DNA of 64,000 nucleotides from Ditylenchus dipsaci (taxonomy: Eukaryota; Nematoda; Chromadorea; Rhabditida; Anguinidae), in the NCBI GenBank assembly GCA_004194705.1, contig SADC01000399.1, forward strand, positions 124,001 through 188,000. The letters are read 5' to 3'. The position numbers and the translations under genes are program-made. Below are positions 63,025 to 64,000 of the stretch, in pieces. The notes beneath the pieces are model-generated. The model worked only from the letters and a program-made list of their open reading frames with translations. It had not been told where the DNA came from and made no database searches. How positions within the stretch are numbered: the first letter of the stretch is position 1; the number at the start of each line of letters is the position of its first letter.

Positions 63025-63085
63025 ATGGCATGTCGATGTCGAAGTCGATGTCGATGTCTATGTCGATGTCGATGTCGAAGGTGGT
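63025..63085 (+). repeat. GTCGATGTCGA hexamer repeat
   Basis: About nine GTCGAT/GTCGAA units in a row. A matching partner is not seen, so either a simple repeat or a one-sided array. Confidence 0.8.
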
Positions 63086-63234
63086 TACAATGGGAAATCG
63101 GTCACCATAATGAGAATCGGTCACCACACCATATTTTTCATATATTTTTTTATTGTTTTTATTTTATTATCTTAAAGAAGAAGTCATTATTTTGAACTTT
63201 TTTTAACTACCTAACCCACTTGGATAGTATCAAA

Positions 63235-63340
63235 ACGTAAAAGCCCCCTCCAAAGAGTGTTTTTCTTGAAGAATACCTTTTTCGGTTCCCTTGTGTTTTT
63301 TTCACCCCAATCCCTTGCAATGGGTAATGTGCTGGTCTTC
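63235..63340 (+). repeat. Half copy of the CTCCAAAGAGTATTTT hairpin
   Basis: CCCCCTCCAAAGAGTGTTTT, then CGGTTCCCTTGTGTTTTTTT, as in 8310 and 35850, but without the TTAGGC centre and right arm. Confidence 0.65.
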
Positions 63341-63424
63341 GGCAACGAAGCAGCCAAATATTCTTGGTATTGTCGGTGCAAAATGTGTGAAATAGGCTTT
63401 GCACCCATAATGCCTCGTGTACGC

Positions 63425-63575
63425 AGAGCAAGTCAAAGTCAAGGGCAAAGTCAAAGTTTTTGTGTGTACGCACAGAAAGTTGACTTGCAAGTCAACCTGC
63501 AAGTCAACTTTGACTTTGCCTTGACTTTGACTGGCGTTTCAAAAAAGTTTGAAACAGAAAGTCAAAGTCAAAGTT
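63425..63575 (+). repeat. Inverted AAGTCAAAGTC array
   Basis: AGCAAGTCAAAGTCAAGGGC and AAGTCAAAGTTTTTG face AACTTTGACTTTGCCTTGAC and TTTGACTGG, with TTGACTTGCAAGTCAA in the middle. A further AAAGTCAAAGTCAAAG unit follows. A small array-ended element. Confidence 0.75.
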
Positions 63576-63719
63576 TTTTCGAAATTTTTTGTGTCTTATT
63601 TTTGATCTTCTTGATGACTGATCAGTGGTGCTTGTGCTGCTACATACAATGTTTTCAGAAAATAACCTGAGCAACTAACCCACTTTAAAGTGGTAACCCT
63701 TCCGGTCTCCGAAAGCTTG

Positions 63720-63800
63720 GATAGGTACCGCCTGGTCAGGTGGATATCCACCCTCCGGTAAATTCACTCGTGGTAAATTCACCCTTCGGTAAATTTGCGG
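63720..63800 (+). repeat. CGGTAAATTCACCC array, one-sided
   Basis: CTCCGGTAAATTCACTCGTG, GTAAATTCACCCTTCGG and GTAAATTTGCGG. It may be the left end of an element that continues past the window. Confidence 0.65.
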
Positions 63801-63810
63801 ACCTTTTTAA

Positions 63811-64000
63811 TTTTTCAGTCTGAAGCAACCAAACCAAGTGGTCGTCCACTTGGTGTTAAAAAAATTTTTTACGTTTTTCTTGTTCCAAAATCTATTTTTT
63901 GGATTAATTCGAGCATGCTGATGATGGTTTGATAATAGTAAAATGCCGTTTTCTCGAGTATTTTTTGAGTTTTGGGCAATAATTGATTTCACCAAAATCA
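63811..64000 (-). mobile_element. Foldback copy, truncated by window end
   Basis: Begins CAGTCTGAAGCAACCAAACC and AAGTGGTCGTCCACTTGG, then CGAGCATGCTGATGATGGTT. It is the inverted counterpart of 59215-59510. Confidence 0.7.

Noticed and set aside
63257..63670. 137-codon plus-strand frame
   Set aside because: Largely translation of the AAGTCAAAGTC array (repeated SQSQS) and a hairpin half copy.

Overview
This is nuclear DNA from an AT-rich animal, most likely an invertebrate. Genes are split by spliceosomal introns, many only about 50 bases long, and the rest is packed with short non-autonomous DNA transposons. I cannot name the clade. Four things could help place it: a divergent animal-type RME-8/DNAJC13 gene, a mellifera/elegans-type mariner, very short introns, and degenerate TTAGGC-like motifs. 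None of them is decisive. There are no operons, ribosome-binding sites or CRISPR arrays.

Layout. Positions 1-1119 are a near copy of 12327-13443. A minus-strand gene (about 9979 down to about 1500, 11 exons seen) encodes a single-pass membrane protein with a Gln/Pro-rich tail that I do not recognise. Positions 10.0-35.1 kb hold almost no convincing genes: MITEs (miniature inverted-repeat elements), long foldbacks, tRNA-derived fragments and unrecognised spacer, with a few weak exon candidates. A two-exon plus-strand gene (35119-38228) encodes a complete secreted, helical 287-residue protein. From 42152 to 58526 at least 23 plus-strand exons encode the N-terminal half of RME-8/DNAJC13, an endosomal J-domain protein. 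Its first exon and its J domain are not in view. Several of its introns are swollen by nested transposons. The last 5.4 kb are nested transposons, including an internally deleted mariner.

Mobile DNA. Families recognisable by ends and target duplications are: (1) pogo-like TA-flanked hairpins beginning CAGTC; (2) a CCGTATT-ended TA-flanked family, one copy of which carries a pogo-like transposase tail; (3) hAT-like MITEs with 8-base duplications; (4) mariner and CAGGGTG-ended TA elements; (5) long foldbacks; (6) elements whose inverted ends are arrays of a 12-20 base motif, with a different motif in each family. Class 6, and the exchange of outer ends around a constant core in class 1, are the most unusual things here.

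Quality caveat. Conserved exons of RME-8, the Gln-rich gene and the mariner need reading-frame changes, several of them at runs of one base. The two 1.1-kb copies also differ largely by run-length indels. Uncorrected long-read errors are therefore a serious alternative to gene decay, and exon ends with frame conflicts are marked.
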